A stretch of 64,000 bases of DNA from Hemibagrus wyckioides (lineage: Eukaryota; Chordata; Actinopteri; Siluriformes; Bagridae), in contig NC_080710.1 in the NCBI RefSeq assembly GCF_019097595.1, positions 16,674,780 to 16,738,779 of the forward strand. The letters are read 5' to 3'. Both the position numbers and the translations under genes were made by a program. Shown in pieces: positions 63,884 to 64,000 of this stretch. Position 1 is the first letter of the stretch. Every line of letters starts with the position of its first letter. Under the pieces are notes generated by a model, which was given only the letters and a program-made list of their open reading frames with translations, had not been told where the DNA came from and did no database searches.

Positions 63884-64000
63884 ACAGGTGCAATAGAGGA
63901 ATCCTAGCAAGAGCTCAAGCTTGACGCATGCTATACTAGAGAGCAGCAAGTGTAAATATGGAAGAAGACTGAAGCTTTCCTCCAAGGACAAAACACAATC
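63884..64000 (+). other. clptm1l 3' UTR, continues past the window
   Basis: The sequence after the TGA at 63881 runs to the window edge without a canonical AATAAA. Confidence 0.6.

Overview
The window is nuclear DNA of a ray-finned fish (teleost). All five genes are split by GT-AG introns, encode vertebrate-specific or metazoan families, and lie in AT-rich sequence full of long simple repeats, tRNA-headed SINEs and Tc1-type transposons. The mix of repeats looks like an otophysan fish, perhaps a catfish, but that is an impression from repeat style and was not tested. There is no prokaryotic, organellar or viral sequence.

Layout, left to right: 1-4658 intergenic. 4659-6622 (+) a four-exon plasmolipin-like MARVEL protein (pllp). 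6.9-14.7 kb intergenic with repeats and possible conserved non-coding elements. 14721-35159 (-) carboxypeptidase Q (cpq), seven coding exons, with a 12.5 kb intron carrying two opposed Tc1 transposons, one of them nested in an older element. 35.2-38.8 kb spacer with a decayed Tc1 fragment. 38777-49957 (-) syndecan-2 (sdc2), five exons. 51871-56702 (-) the mitochondrial Mg2+ channel mrs2, eleven exons. 58538-63883 (+) clptm1l, seventeen exons, head-to-head with mrs2 across 1.8 kb. I joined every gene exon by exon. In each, splice phases agree and the predicted length falls within about ten residues of the human protein as I remember it: 177, 473, 204, 433 and 537 aa.

The genes do not form a pathway. 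cpq and sdc2 are neighbours in tetrapods too, which supports both calls. The joining of pllp, cpq-sdc2, mrs2 and clptm1l, which are on different chromosomes in human, looks like a fish-specific arrangement.

I found no convincing new biological system. The most noteworthy points are a GC-AG intron in clptm1l, a transposon nested in a transposon in cpq, two Tc1 copies disabled by different deletions, SINEs sitting right beside splice donors of sdc2 and mrs2, a syndecan C-terminus that reads EYYA instead of EFYA, and a CA repeat translated inside the mrs2 mitochondrial presequence.
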